From assembly GCF_001542905.1 (NCBI RefSeq), contig NZ_LOAJ01000001.1, positions 992,001 to 1,056,000 on the forward strand: a stretch of DNA of 64,000 nt, given 5' to 3'. The position numbers were made by a program, and so were the translations under genes. The notes below the pieces were generated by a model, which worked only from the letters and a program-made list of their open reading frames with translations, searched no databases and had not been told where the DNA came from. Positions 48,187 to 56,810 of this stretch are shown here, piece by piece (the stretch's first letter is position 1; every line of letters begins with the position of its first letter). The DNA comes from Halorubrum aethiopicum. Lineage in GTDB: Archaea; Halobacteriota; Halobacteria; Halobacteriales; Haloferacaceae.

Positions 48187-48990
48187 ATGCTCCCACACGC
48201 CGCCGACGAGATATCCAGGGACGGAAAGTCGCTCATCCTCGCGTACGACCACGGGCTCGAACACGGGCCGGTCGACTTCGAGCCGAACCCGGCGACGGCC
48301 GACCCGGAGCGGCTGTTCGAGCTGGCGACCCACAGCGCGGTGACGGCGCTGGCCGTCCAGAAGGGGGTCGCCGAGGCGTACTATCCCGACTACGCCGACG
48401 AGGTGAACCTGCTGTTGAAGCTGAACGGGACCTCGAACCTGTGGCGGGGCGAGCCGGACAGCGCGGTCAACTGCTCGGCCGAGTACGCCGCCGAGCTGGG
48501 TGCCGACGCGATCGGCTTCACCGTCTACGGCGGCTCGAACCACGAGGTCGAGATGGCCGAGGAGTTCCGCGAGGCTCAGGAGGGGGCCCGCGAACACGAC
48601 ATGGGCGTCGTCATGTGGTCGTACCCGCGCGGACAGGGGCTGCGCAACGACGGGAGCCCCGAGGTGATCTCCTACGGGGCGCGGCTCGGGCTCGAGCTCG
48701 GCGCGGACCTGGTGAAGGTGAAGTATCCGGGCTCCGCCGAGGCGATGGGCGACGCCGTGGAGATGGCCGGCCCGACGCAGGTGGTAATGTCCGGCGGGAC
48801 GATGCGCGACGACAAGGCGTTCCTCCGGAACGTCGCGGACGCCATCGACGCCGGCGCGACTGGACTTGCCGTCGGCCGAAACGTCTTCCAGCGCGACGAC
48901 CCCGAGCGCATCCTCGACGCGCTCGAGGCCGTGGTCTTCCAGGAGGTCGACCCGGCCGAGGCGCTGGCCATCGCCGAGAGCGACGACTGA
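48187..48990 (+). CDS. fba: Fructose-1,6-bisphosphate aldolase, archaeal class I
   Basis: Schiff-base aldolase of the DhnA/DeoC-like archaeal group, 267 residues, TIM barrel. Visible motifs are LILAYDHGLEHGPVDF near the N-terminus, the catalytic Lys in DLVKVKYPG near 178, and VVMSGGTMRDDKAF and GLAVGRNVFQR for phosphate binding. It directly precedes fbp with a TGATG overlap, forming a gluconeogenic pair. A CCCTTTTTGG element lies 26-35 bases upstream. Confidence 0.93.
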   Translation: MLPHAADEISRDGKSLILAYDHGLEHGPVDFEPNPATADPERLFELATHSAVTALAVQKGVAEAYYPDYADEVNLLLKLNGTSNLWRGEPDSAVNCSAEYAAELGADAIGFTVYGGSNHEVEMAEEFREAQEGAREHDMGVVMWSYPRGQGLRNDGSPEVISYGARLGLELGADLVKVKYPGSAEAMGDAVEMAGPTQVVMSGGTMRDDKAFLRNVADAIDAGATGLAVGRNVFQRDDPERILDALEAVVFQEVDPAEALAIAESDD

Positions 48991-49910
48991 TGGCCGACCC
49001 CGACCCGGTCGTCGAGGCCGTCTTCGACGCGGTCGCGGCGACGGCCCCGACGATCCGCGACGCCTTACCCGGCCGGCGCGTCGAGAGCGGGACGGAGAAC
49101 CCCTCCGGCGAGACGGTGCTGGCGGGCGACGTGTACGCCGACGAGCTGCTCTTGGAGGCGCTCTCCGCGGTCGAGGGCGTCGGCTCGTTCGTCAGCGAGG
49201 AGCGTCCCGAGGCGATCGACGTGGGCGGCGCGGTCGGCGAGGACGGCGAGGACGGAGCGGGCGCGTACGCGGTCGCGATCGACCCCCTCGACGGCTCCTC
49301 GAACCTGCGGTCGAACAACGCGATGGGGACCGTCGTCGGGATATACGACGCGCCGCTTCCGGCCACCGGTCGGGATCTCGTCGCCGCCGGCTACGTCCTC
49401 TACGGCCCGATCACGACGATGGTCGTCGCCGACGGGTCGGGCGTTCGAGAGGAGGTCGTCGAGCGCGGCGACGGTGACGCCGCCGACGGCTCCGGCGTCA
49501 CCCGCTCCGTCGTCGAGGACGACCTCACGCTGCCCGACGAGCCGACCGTCTACGGCTTCGGCGGCCGGGTGCCGGACTGGCCCGACGCGTTCCGCGAGTA
49601 CGCACGCGAGGTCGAGGACGAACTCAAACTGCGGTACGGCGGAGCGATGGTCGGCGACGTGAACCAGGTGGTGACCTACGGCGGGGTGTTCGCGTACCCC
49701 GCGCTGGTCGACGCGCCCGACGGGAAGCTCCGGCTCTCCTTCGAGGCGAACCCGATCGCGCACGTCATCGAGTCGATGGGCGGGGCCTCCTCGAACGGCT
49801 CGAGATCGATCCTCGACGTCGAGCCCGAGGGGATCCACGACCGCGTCCCGCTGTACGTCGGCAACGAGGAACTGATCGACCGGCTGGAAGCGGCAATCGA
49901 CGAGGAGTAG
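48990..49910 (+). CDS. fbp: Fructose-1,6-bisphosphatase
   Basis: Final committed step of gluconeogenesis, fructose-1,6-bisphosphate to fructose-6-phosphate; 306 residues. The metal site DPLDGSSNLRSNN near residue 95 and FVSEERPEAI upstream are typical of class I FBPase in the inositol-phosphatase superfamily. KLRYGGAMVGDVNQVV and ANPIAHVIESMGG near the C-terminus fit FBPase better than plain IMPase. Start overlaps the fba stop. Element copy C lies 28 bases past its stop. Confidence 0.92.
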   Translation: MADPDPVVEAVFDAVAATAPTIRDALPGRRVESGTENPSGETVLAGDVYADELLLEALSAVEGVGSFVSEERPEAIDVGGAVGEDGEDGAGAYAVAIDPLDGSSNLRSNNAMGTVVGIYDAPLPATGRDLVAAGYVLYGPITTMVVADGSGVREEVVERGDGDAADGSGVTRSVVEDDLTLPDEPTVYGFGGRVPDWPDAFREYAREVEDELKLRYGGAMVGDVNQVVTYGGVFAYPALVDAPDGKLRLSFEANPIAHVIESMGGASSNGSRSILDVEPEGIHDRVPLYVGNEELIDRLEAAIDEE

Positions 49911-49937
49911 AGAGAAGCCGTCGTTTTCGTGTTCTAA

Positions 49938-50300
49938 GCGGTGGCGCGCCTCCGAACGGCCGAAGGCCGCGAGGAGCCCGCGAGGGACGCTGCGAACGCA
50001 GTGAGCAGCGAGGCTGGGGAGGCGTGAGGCGCGGGGCTGTGCTGTTGCGGGGTGGGATTCAAAGGGGCAGCCGCGATTCCCGCGAGCGTAAGCGAGCGGG
50101 AAGTCGAGAGACGAAGTCTCTCGGAAGGACGAAGCTCGGCGACGCAAGCACCGCAGAAACGAGCGCAGCGAGCGACGAGGAGCGTGGTTCGAAACGGCAG
50201 AGCCGTTTCGTCATCACGAAAGGCGCTTTGCGCCTTTCGAACGACAGCGAGCCGCGCGAGTCCTCGCGACTGGGGCTTTGGCGGTGTTCACCGCAGTTGT
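49938..50300 (-). repeat. Dispersed structured element, copy C (longest arms)
   Basis: Minus-strand copy. Right end GCGGTGGCGCGCC at 49938-49950, fixed segment GCGAGGCTGGGGAGGCGTGAG near 50009-50028, GGTGGGATTCAAAGGGGCAG at 50051-50070, and left palindrome GCGGTG-tt-CACCGC at 50281-50294. On the plus strand arm P1 closes with CAAAG/CTTTG (50060-50064/50276-50280) and AGCCGCG/CGCGACT (50069-50075/50265-50271), then branches into several triloop hairpins, for example CGAGAGAC-gaa-GTCTCTCG near 50105. P2 closes with GCTGC/GCAGC (49989-49993/50005-50009). No credible protein. Between the converging fbp and a small membrane gene. Confidence 0.85.
50185..50245 (+). repeat. Nested double-hairpin module (in copy C)
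   Basis: Same borders and linker as the module in copy A (TGGTTCGAAA, TTTCGTCATCACGAAA, TTTCGAACGAC), same strand although the host elements are in opposite orientation. Stems differ but pair perfectly: CGAAACGGC-aga-GCCGTTTCG (50190-50210) and CGAAAGGCGC-ttt-GCGCCTTTCG (50217-50239). Here it lies in arm P1. Confidence 0.85.
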
Positions 50301-50319
50301 CCCTTCGTATCGAATCGGA

Positions 50320-50556
50320 TCAGACCCTCATCACTACCACGGCGGCGACCGCGAGGACGCCGATGTGTGTCGCGTTGACCAGCCCACTCGTTTCGGTCCG
50401 ACCCACGATCACCGGCAATACGTCCAGATACGGTGCCCATGAAGGTGCTCCCGCATGCGGTGCGAGGAAGTTCCACGCCGCCAGCAGCACCACTCCAACC
50501 GCGGCGTACCGGATGCCGTTTCGGACGTGCCGAGCGGGTCCGACACCGGTGCTCAT
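50320..50556 (-). CDS. 78-residue two-helix membrane protein
   Basis: Starts MSTGVGPARHVRNGIRYAAVGVVLLAAWN; two hydrophobic segments (about 16-32 and 55-75) flank a loop with YLDVLPVIVGRTET. The ATG at 50556 is preferred to a longer frame because a pyrimidine-rich TTACCTTTTTCACC lies 20-35 bases upstream. Function unknown. Its stop is about 20 bases from copy C. Confidence 0.65.
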   Translation of the reverse strand: MSTGVGPARHVRNGIRYAAVGVVLLAAWNFLAPHAGAPSWAPYLDVLPVIVGRTETSGLVNATHIGVLAVAAVVVMRV

Positions 50557-50725
50557 GTGACCGCCGTCACGTTCGCCGGTGAAAAAGGTAATCCAGCCGA
50601 GACGTTCTCGGAGCTCACCCGTCCTGACGCGGACGCGTTCGTAACGGAACGGCGGTTTCACACGAGCGTCACCGAGAGAGTCGAAAATCGGCGTACGAAC
50701 GCCATCTACACCGACCTATATCCAC

Positions 50726-51751
50726 CTACTCCGGCGGTTCGGACATCCCGTTCCCGGAATCCATCGGCTCGTATCCCACCCGCTCGCGGGCGTGTTCGAT
50801 GTCGAACCACGAGTTCGGGTTGTCACTGATCCCGTAGAACACCTCGAAGGCCCCGCCGGCGAGGGTGCTCGGGTTCAGGTCGTCCACGCCCCGTCCGTCG
50901 TCTCCGTCTTCACCCTCACCGCCGTCACCCAGCCCGTCCCGCAGACACGCGTCCACCAGCCCCGCGCAGTCCCGTCGCGAGAGCCAGGTACACCGCATCC
51001 GCGCGACGGTCTCCCGATACTCGTCGTCGCCGCGCTCGCAGTCGCCGCGCGCGACCGCCTTCTCCGCGTCGCCGAACGGGTGGTCGTGGCTCGGGTTCCG
51101 GACCGAGCCGATCCGGAGCGCGTAGCAGTCGACCCCCTCCCGTTCGGCGTAGAGCCGGCACCACGCCTCGCCCGCCGCCTTCGACGCGCCGTAGTCCGAG
51201 TCGGGCCGCAGCGGGCTCTCGTGATCGACCGTCAGCTCGTAGTCGGGGTCGTACAGCGACGGCGCGTGCTGCTCCTCGTACATGCCGACGGCGTGGTTCG
51301 AGGAGGCGAAGACGACCGTCCCGACGCCCGCCCGCGAGGCGGCCTCGAGGACGTTTCGCGTCCCCCGGACGTTGTTGCGCTCGACGCCCTCGTAGGGGGT
51401 CGAGACCGCCGGCTCGCCCGCGAGGTGGACGACGGCGTCGATCCCGCGGTCATCCATGACCGCCGCGAGCGACGCGGGGGCGTCGGGCTCGCCGACGTCG
51501 AGGACGACCGTCTCGCGGTCGCGGTGCGGGTGCGGCGTGCCGTCGCCGAGCTCCGCCGGCGGCTCCGCCCGGTCGTGGAGGACGTAGTCGGCCGCCGAGT
51601 GCGCCGTCACCGCGGTGCCGACGGTGCCGTGTGCGCCCGTGAGAAGCACCGTGGCGGTCTCGAGGGGGTCGTCGCCCGCGGGGGGGTCGTCGCCCGCGGG
51701 AGCGTCGTCGCTCACGGGAGAGGCGTCGCCCGCGGACGAGCCGTGACTCAC
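50726..51751 (-). CDS. NAD-dependent sugar-phosphate dehydrogenase, Azf-like (extended SDR)
   Basis: 341 residues, GTG start overlapping the upstream gene by 4 bases. Extended short-chain dehydrogenase: cofactor motif LLTGAHGTVGTAV near residue 38, HLAGEPAVSTPYEGVERNN, VVFASSNHAVGMYE, and catalytic YGASKAAGEAW. These stretches closely resemble the haloarchaeal NAD-linked glucose-6-phosphate dehydrogenase Azf. The N-terminal 30 residues and a ~30-residue Asp/Gly insertion near 260-295 are extra. Could be Azf itself or a paralogue such as uronate dehydrogenase. Confidence 0.8.
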   Translation of the reverse strand: MSHGSSAGDASPVSDDAPAGDDPPAGDDPLETATVLLTGAHGTVGTAVTAHSAADYVLHDRAEPPAELGDGTPHPHRDRETVVLDVGEPDAPASLAAVMDDRGIDAVVHLAGEPAVSTPYEGVERNNVRGTRNVLEAASRAGVGTVVFASSNHAVGMYEEQHAPSLYDPDYELTVDHESPLRPDSDYGASKAAGEAWCRLYAEREGVDCYALRIGSVRNPSHDHPFGDAEKAVARGDCERGDDEYRETVARMRCTWLSRRDCAGLVDACLRDGLGDGGEGEDGDDGRGVDDLNPSTLAGGAFEVFYGISDNPNSWFDIEHARERVGYEPMDSGNGMSEPPE

Positions 51752-52419
51752 GAGGAGGCCCCCTCGTCGTCGCCCGCCGTCCAGCGGCGCGCGCCGGGGA
51801 GTATCCCGACCAGCTTCGTCACGTAGCCGAACTTGAAGAGGCCGAGCTGGGAGAGCCCGCCGAGGACGAACATCGCGAGGAACGGGAGCGCGGTGGGGTC
51901 GAAGAGCAGCGGCTCGACGGTCAGCTCCTCGGCGGCGGTCGCGAACGACGCCGGCGTCAGCGACCGGGACGCGAGCGCCGCGCCGATGAACGCCGTCGAG
52001 ACCACGAGCGTCGTGCGCGTGAGGACGAACCCGAACAGCGCGCCGACGGCGACGCCGGCGAGCGTCGCGCCCACGAGCAGCGCGGTCCCCTGGATCCCGA
52101 CCGCGTCGGCCGCGTAGAGCGGCCCGACCGCGAACCGTCCGGCGAAGCCGCCGACGACCCCACCGATCGCGAGGACGGCGAAGGAGAGGCCGGCGTACGC
52201 GAGGAAGCCGCCGATCGCGCCGCCGAGCAGGACGCCGGCGGCCGAGAGCACCAGCCCGTCGACGGCGATCAGTCCGGCGAGGTTCGGGACGGCGAGGTAG
52301 CCCGCGCCGGCGCCGATCAGAAAGCCGGTCAGCGACACGGCGTAGACGGAGACTGCCGCGCCGACGAACGCGAGCAGGAGGCCCGCGACGACGACCCCCG
52401 CGTTGAGTGGCGTGAACAT
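51748..52419 (-). CDS. Polytopic membrane protein, uncharacterised
   Basis: 223 residues with about six to seven transmembrane helices rich in Gly and Ala (FLIGAGAGYLAVPNLAG, AIGGVVGGFAGRFAVG). The layout resembles DUF4203/TMEM198-type proteins, but I cannot confirm it. The stop overlaps the Azf-like gene start (GTGA), so the two are co-translated; a functional link is not obvious. Confidence 0.7.
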   Translation of the reverse strand: MFTPLNAGVVVAGLLLAFVGAAVSVYAVSLTGFLIGAGAGYLAVPNLAGLIAVDGLVLSAAGVLLGGAIGGFLAYAGLSFAVLAIGGVVGGFAGRFAVGPLYAADAVGIQGTALLVGATLAGVAVGALFGFVLTRTTLVVSTAFIGAALASRSLTPASFATAAEELTVEPLLFDPTALPFLAMFVLGGLSQLGLFKFGYVTKLVGILPGARRWTAGDDEGASS

Positions 52420-52500
52420 GGACGCACGTGTGCCGCCGTTCGTCTTAAAGGGTCGGCGTGTCGGGAGACCGTGGCCGGGAACGTGGGTCGTCCTCGATCC

Positions 52501-52779
52501 TCACCGCGCCCGGCGTTCCGCCTGCCGATCGACGTGGCGCGTGTAGCCGCCGACGGCGAGCCCGAAGCCGACGACGAGGAGCAGGAAGCCCGCCAGCCGG
52601 GTTGTTCCGATCGTCATCAGCGCGAGGATCGCGCCGAAGACGAACGCGAAGACCCCGGCGACGACGATTCCGGCGTCGACGAGCGGCGACGGTTGGACCG
52701 CCTCGCAGTGCGGACAGATCCGGGCGTCGCCGGGGATCGGCTCGCGGCAGTCGACGCAGTGGACGCGGTCGCGGGACAC
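52501..52779 (-). CDS. Zinc-ribbon membrane protein
   Basis: 92 residues. An N-terminal zinc ribbon with CVDC and CPHC (residues ~8-26) precedes two transmembrane helices (~33-55 and 60-78) and a basic tail. Zinc-ribbon plus membrane-anchor proteins are common in haloarchaea and of unknown role. It lies between the MFS gene and the polytopic membrane gene on the same strand. Confidence 0.75.
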   Translation of the reverse strand: MSRDRVHCVDCREPIPGDARICPHCEAVQPSPLVDAGIVVAGVFAFVFGAILALMTIGTTRLAGFLLLVVGFGLAVGGYTRHVDRQAERRAR

Positions 52780-52827
52780 GTCGGCCGTTCGGGCGGGGGC
52801 GGTTTATCGGGTTCGCTCGCGACGGCG

Positions 52828-54144
52828 TCAGTCGTCCGCGGCCGCCCCGCCCGCGGCGTCGGTCGTCTCCAGCGTCTCCTCGACCTGCGTCATCACCAGC
52901 GCGAGCGCGACGATCGCCAGCACCGCCCCGACGGCGAAGGGGACGACGAAGCCGAAGCCGACGAGCCAGCCGGACGCGAGCGGGCCGAGCGCGACGCCGA
53001 AGCCGAAGCCCATGGTGAGCACCGACAGCGTCGTCCCCGACTCTCCCTCCCGCGCGAGGTCGCCGGCGAGCGCGAGCGACGGCGCGAAGACGAAGGCGAC
53101 GGCGACGCCCTGGCCGAGGCGAACGATCGTCATCAGGAGCGGCGAGAGGACGATCCCCTGTAACAGCGTCGTGGGCGCGAGAAGCAGGAACCCGGCCACC
53201 AGAAACGGCCGCCGGCCGATCCGGTCGCTCGCGCGCCCGACGGGGACCTGGAGGGCCACGTTCGCGATGGTGACCGCCGCGAACTGGACGCCGAACCAGA
53301 CGGGCGGCTGGTCCAGCCGGAGGTTCACCTGGTTCTGGAGCGTCGCGTACAGCGCGATACACAGCCCCATCGCGACCGTCGCGATCCCGAGCACGAAGAC
53401 GGGGTCGAGCAGGCGGTCCTCGCCGCGGACCCGGATCGAGAGGTCGTCTCCCGCCTCGGCCGCGTCGGCGGCGTCGTGGACGAGGAGGTAGACGAGGAGG
53501 AAGCTGAGGTACGCGCCGAGACAGGCGGCCGCGAAGGCGGCGTCGAAGCCGTTTATTACGGGGAGCCCGACCGCGGAGAGGTCGTAGGGGCCGTTGTCGA
53601 CGACGACGCCGGCGAGAACGGGGCCGAACCCGAACCCGATCAGCCGGAAGGTGTTGAAGACGCCGAAGTTCCCCCCGCGCTGGTTCGCGCTGCCCGCGTA
53701 CTCGTTGACGAGCGCGACCGTCGCGGGGATCGTCAACGCCGCCCCGAACCCCTGGATCGCCCGGAGGACGACGAGGATCCAGTAGGCGTCCGCGAGCGTG
53801 TAGAGCGCGCTCGCGGTCCCCAAGAGCAAGATCCCGGCGAGCACGAACGGCCGCCGGGTGGCCAGCCGGTCGGAGAGACGCCCGGTGAACGGCTGGGAGA
53901 AGCTGTTGAGGAAGCCGAAAAGCGAGAGGACGAACCCGATGAGCAGCGGCTCGGTGAGCGTCACGCTCGCGGCACCGACCCCGACGCTCGCGCCGAGGAG
54001 CGCGTCGATGTCGATCAGGTCGCTCGCGACGTAGAGGGGAAGGACGACGATGAGAAACGAGTTGCCGACCGCGCCGACCATCCGCGCGAGCGCGAGGACG
54101 ATCACGCGGCGGTCGGTCCCGAGAATCTCCGAGAGGGACCCCAT
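52828..54144 (-). CDS. MFS transporter
   Basis: 438 residues, twelve predicted transmembrane helices in two six-helix halves joined by a hydrophilic loop (~190-215, VHDAADAAEAGDD). The characteristic motif A appears as GRLSDRLATRRPF after helix 2 and GRASDRIGRRPF in the second half. Features fit the drug/metabolite efflux branch, but the substrate is unknown. Single gene; downstream partner is the zinc-ribbon protein. Confidence 0.87.
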   Translation of the reverse strand: MGSLSEILGTDRRVIVLALARMVGAVGNSFLIVVLPLYVASDLIDIDALLGASVGVGAASVTLTEPLLIGFVLSLFGFLNSFSQPFTGRLSDRLATRRPFVLAGILLLGTASALYTLADAYWILVVLRAIQGFGAALTIPATVALVNEYAGSANQRGGNFGVFNTFRLIGFGFGPVLAGVVVDNGPYDLSAVGLPVINGFDAAFAAACLGAYLSFLLVYLLVHDAADAAEAGDDLSIRVRGEDRLLDPVFVLGIATVAMGLCIALYATLQNQVNLRLDQPPVWFGVQFAAVTIANVALQVPVGRASDRIGRRPFLVAGFLLLAPTTLLQGIVLSPLLMTIVRLGQGVAVAFVFAPSLALAGDLAREGESGTTLSVLTMGFGFGVALGPLASGWLVGFGFVVPFAVGAVLAIVALALVMTQVEETLETTDAAGGAAADD

Positions 54145-54232
54145 TCGGTCCGGCTTCGACCCGGGTCGTGAAGGCCCTTGCGGACGGCGGGAGGCGATCC
54201 GGTTTCTCGCCGCGCGCGACGCGACGATCGCT

Positions 54233-54300
54233 TACTCGAGGACCGCCTACTCGAGGACTGATTACTCGAAGACCGCCCACTCGAGGACCGACTACTCGAC
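54233..54300 (+). repeat. 15-bp tandem repeat at the 3' end of the sensor-kinase gene
   Basis: Five units of TACTCGAGGACCGCC, exactly 15 bases apart at 54233, 54248, 54263, 54278 and 54293. The last unit holds the kinase stop codon. On the minus strand each unit reads as five codons ending in Val-(Leu/Phe)-Glu then stop or Trp, so the gene's terminal codons and stop have been duplicated in tandem. Confidence 0.8.
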
Positions 54301-56088
54301 GAGCGGCCGTACGGGACGGTCGGAACCGCGGACCTCGAAGCGGGCACCGCCCGCCTCCGGCTCGACCGCCGCGATCTCCCAGCCGTGTGCGGTGACGATC
54401 TCCTTGACGATGGCCAGCCCGAACCCGGTGTTGCCATCGGCTCCGCTCTCGCCGGGCTCGAACAGGTCGTCGCGGATCGCTTCCGGGACTCCGGGACCGT
54501 CGTCGGCGACGTAGAAGCCGTCCTCCAGGTCGCCGACCCGGATCGTGACGTCGTCGCCGTCGACCGAGCCGTGTTCGATCGCGTTCCTGAAGAGGTTCTC
54601 GAACAGGTTTCTGAGCCGGTCCGGGTCGGCGAGGACGCGCCCGTCGAGGTCGACCTCGAGGGTCGCCCCGTCGGTGTCGACGGTTCCCCAGCTGTCGTCG
54701 ACCAGCTCCGCGAGGTCGACCGGCTCCGGGTCGCCGACGGTCTCCCCCTCGCGGGCCAGCGTCAACGTGTGCTCGACTATCGACTCGATCCGGTCGAGGG
54801 CGTCGGCCGCGGCGGTGAGGTGGTCGTTCCCCGTCTCCTCGCGGGCCAGATCCACGCGGCCGCGGGCGACGTTGAGCGGGTTCCGGAGGTCGTGGCTGAC
54901 GATCCCGGCGAACTCGTCGAGCCGCTCGTTCTGCCGGCGGAGCGCCTCCTCGCGCTCTTTGAACGCCGTGATGTCCTCCTGGAAGCCGACCCAGCCGGTG
55001 ACGCGGTCGTCGTCGCGCTCGCGGATCGGCGCGACACTGACGCGGTTCCAGAACGGCGTGCCGTCCCTCCGGTAGTTCAACAGCTCGACGCTCGCGGGCT
55101 CCTCGGCGTCTATCGCCTCCCGGAGCTCGGCGACCGCGACCTCGTCGGTGTCGGGCCCCTGGAGGAACCGGCAGTTGATCCCGACCGCTTCCTCGCGGTC
55201 GTAGCCGGTCATCTCGACGAACTCGTCGTTGACGTACACCATCGGATTGTCCGCCAGGCTCGGGTCGGTGATGGTGATCCCGACGGGGGCCTCCTCGAGC
55301 GCCCGCCGTTTCGTCTCCAGCTCCTCCTGGCGGGCCGCCTCCACGGAGACGTCCCGGAGGATCCCCACGCTGCCCTCGAACTCCTCGCCCTCGTAGGGGA
55401 GGACGGCCATGTGGTCGCGACACGGGATCGGGTCGCCATCCTTCGGGTCGATCTCGACGCGGAACCGCTGGATGTCCGGGCCGTCACTCGAGAGGATCGA
55501 GCCGAGCCGGTCTTCGGCCTCCAGAACCGCCGTCTCGTCCTTTATCAGGTCGGGCGTGCTCCCGACGATCTCCTCGCGGTCGTAGCCGGTCAGATCGGTG
55601 AACGGCTCGTTGACGAAGGTGAACGTCCCCGTCTCGTCGACGACGTACACCGGGTAGCCGAGCGCGTCGATGACGGTCGAGTAGCGGTCCGCGATCTCCC
55701 TGGTGCGGTGTTCCTCGACCGCCTGCTCGACCCGGTTCGCGAGCCGCTGGAGCTGTTCGGGCCCGCCCTTCTGGAAGTAGCCCGTGACGCCCGCGTTGAG
55801 CGCCCGGCTCGCGATCTCCTCGGATCCCTTCCCCGTGTACAACACGAACGGGACGTGCGGGTGGTCCTCCCGCAGCGCCTCGAAGAACGCCAGTCCGTCC
55901 ATGTCGGGCATGTCGTAGTCGCTGACGACGCAGTCGAACGAGTCGACCTCGAGCCGGTCCAGCCCGGCCGCCGGCTCCGTCACGCTCGTCACCGACGCCG
56001 ACGCCAGCTCGCGGTCGAGATACGCCTCGGTGAGGTCGAGCACCGAGGGGTCGTCGTCGACGTGTAACACGTCGATCCGTTCCGTCAT
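54292..56088 (-). CDS. Receiver-PAS-PAS hybrid sensor histidine kinase
   Basis: 598 residues, cytosolic, no membrane segment. In order: receiver domain (1-120) with phospho-acceptor Asp57 in VVSDYDMPDMDG and Lys in LYTGKGSEE; PAS 1 (~133-255); PAS 2 (~268-390) with the LOV/PAS-like NCRFLQGPDTDEVAV stretch; HisKA with the His in GIVSHDLRNPLNVARG; ATPase with NLFRNAIEHGS and ADDGPGVPE. NCRFLQG resembles the flavin-binding GRNCRFLQG of LOV domains, so blue-light sensing is possible. Output partner unknown. Confidence 0.88.
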   Translation of the reverse strand: MTERIDVLHVDDDPSVLDLTEAYLDRELASASVTSVTEPAAGLDRLEVDSFDCVVSDYDMPDMDGLAFFEALREDHPHVPFVLYTGKGSEEIASRALNAGVTGYFQKGGPEQLQRLANRVEQAVEEHRTREIADRYSTVIDALGYPVYVVDETGTFTFVNEPFTDLTGYDREEIVGSTPDLIKDETAVLEAEDRLGSILSSDGPDIQRFRVEIDPKDGDPIPCRDHMAVLPYEGEEFEGSVGILRDVSVEAARQEELETKRRALEEAPVGITITDPSLADNPMVYVNDEFVEMTGYDREEAVGINCRFLQGPDTDEVAVAELREAIDAEEPASVELLNYRRDGTPFWNRVSVAPIRERDDDRVTGWVGFQEDITAFKEREEALRRQNERLDEFAGIVSHDLRNPLNVARGRVDLAREETGNDHLTAAADALDRIESIVEHTLTLAREGETVGDPEPVDLAELVDDSWGTVDTDGATLEVDLDGRVLADPDRLRNLFENLFRNAIEHGSVDGDDVTIRVGDLEDGFYVADDGPGVPEAIRDDLFEPGESGADGNTGFGLAIVKEIVTAHGWEIAAVEPEAGGARFEVRGSDRPVRPLVE

Positions 56089-56178
56089 GGACGATCCAAC
56101 GGAGCCGGAGATAAACCCGTATCGCCTCGAGTATCACGACCGGATCCGAATCCGTGGCGTGTCCCGCTCCGCGACGAC

Positions 56179-56810
56179 TCACTCCCGCTCCGCCACGATC
56201 GTCTCGCCCGCGCGGACCGAATCGCCCTCGCTCACGAGGAGGTCCTCGCGGTCTACGTCCGCCGGCAACACCACGTCGGCGCGCGATCCGAACGAGACGT
56301 GGCCGACGCGCTCGCCCCGCTCGACGCGGTCGCCGGGCTCGACCGCGGGGTGGATCCGGCGGGCGAACCAGCCGGCGATGACGAGCAGCTCGTACTCGCC
56401 GAAGTCGATCGCGACCTGCTCGTTGCGCTCGGACTCCTTGTCGAACGCCGGGCGGTTCGCGCCGGGGCGGTGCCGGACCTCCCGCACCTCCCCGGCGATC
56501 GGCGCGCGGTTCACGTGGACGTCGGCCGCGCTCATGTACACCCCGACGCGGAGCCGCGTCCCCTCCTCGCGCACGACGCTCACGGTGCCGTCGGCGGGCG
56601 AGACGACCGCCCGATCCGGATCGGGCGGCGTCCGCTCGGGGTCGCGGTGGAACCAGAGGACGCCGAGCGCGAGCGCGGCCAGACCGATCCCGGCCGGGGG
56701 AGGAAGGGACCCACGACGGCCGCGGCGATCGCGGGCACGAGCGCCAGCCGCCAGGCGTCGTCGACCACCTCGAACGGGAGGACGCGGGCGAGCGGCGGGC
56801 TCCGGCTCAC
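56179..56810 (-). pseudogene. asd: Archaetidylserine decarboxylase, broken by one frameshift
   Basis: Two frames together make one phosphatidylserine-decarboxylase-type protein of about 210 residues. The 5' part (GTG 56810) gives SRSPPLARVLPFEVVDDAWRL and a membrane segment; the 3' part gives LWFHRDPERTPPDPD, VVSPADGTVSVVREEG, ADVHVNRAPIAGEVREV and the self-cleavage site VSFGSRADVVLP that creates the pyruvoyl group. The frames meet at a run of five G (56696-56700); one more G would restore an intact gene. Start overlaps the RFC gene stop (GTGA). Either a sequencing error or a real lesion. Confidence 0.85.

Noticed and set aside
49938-50300. CRISPR array
   Set aside because: The repeated units are inverted repeats of differing sequence and length without regular spacers, and no cas gene is present.
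52445-55423. 992-residue minus-strand frame across MFS and sensor-kinase genes
   Set aside because: Arg-rich shadow of the MFS and kinase coding frames.
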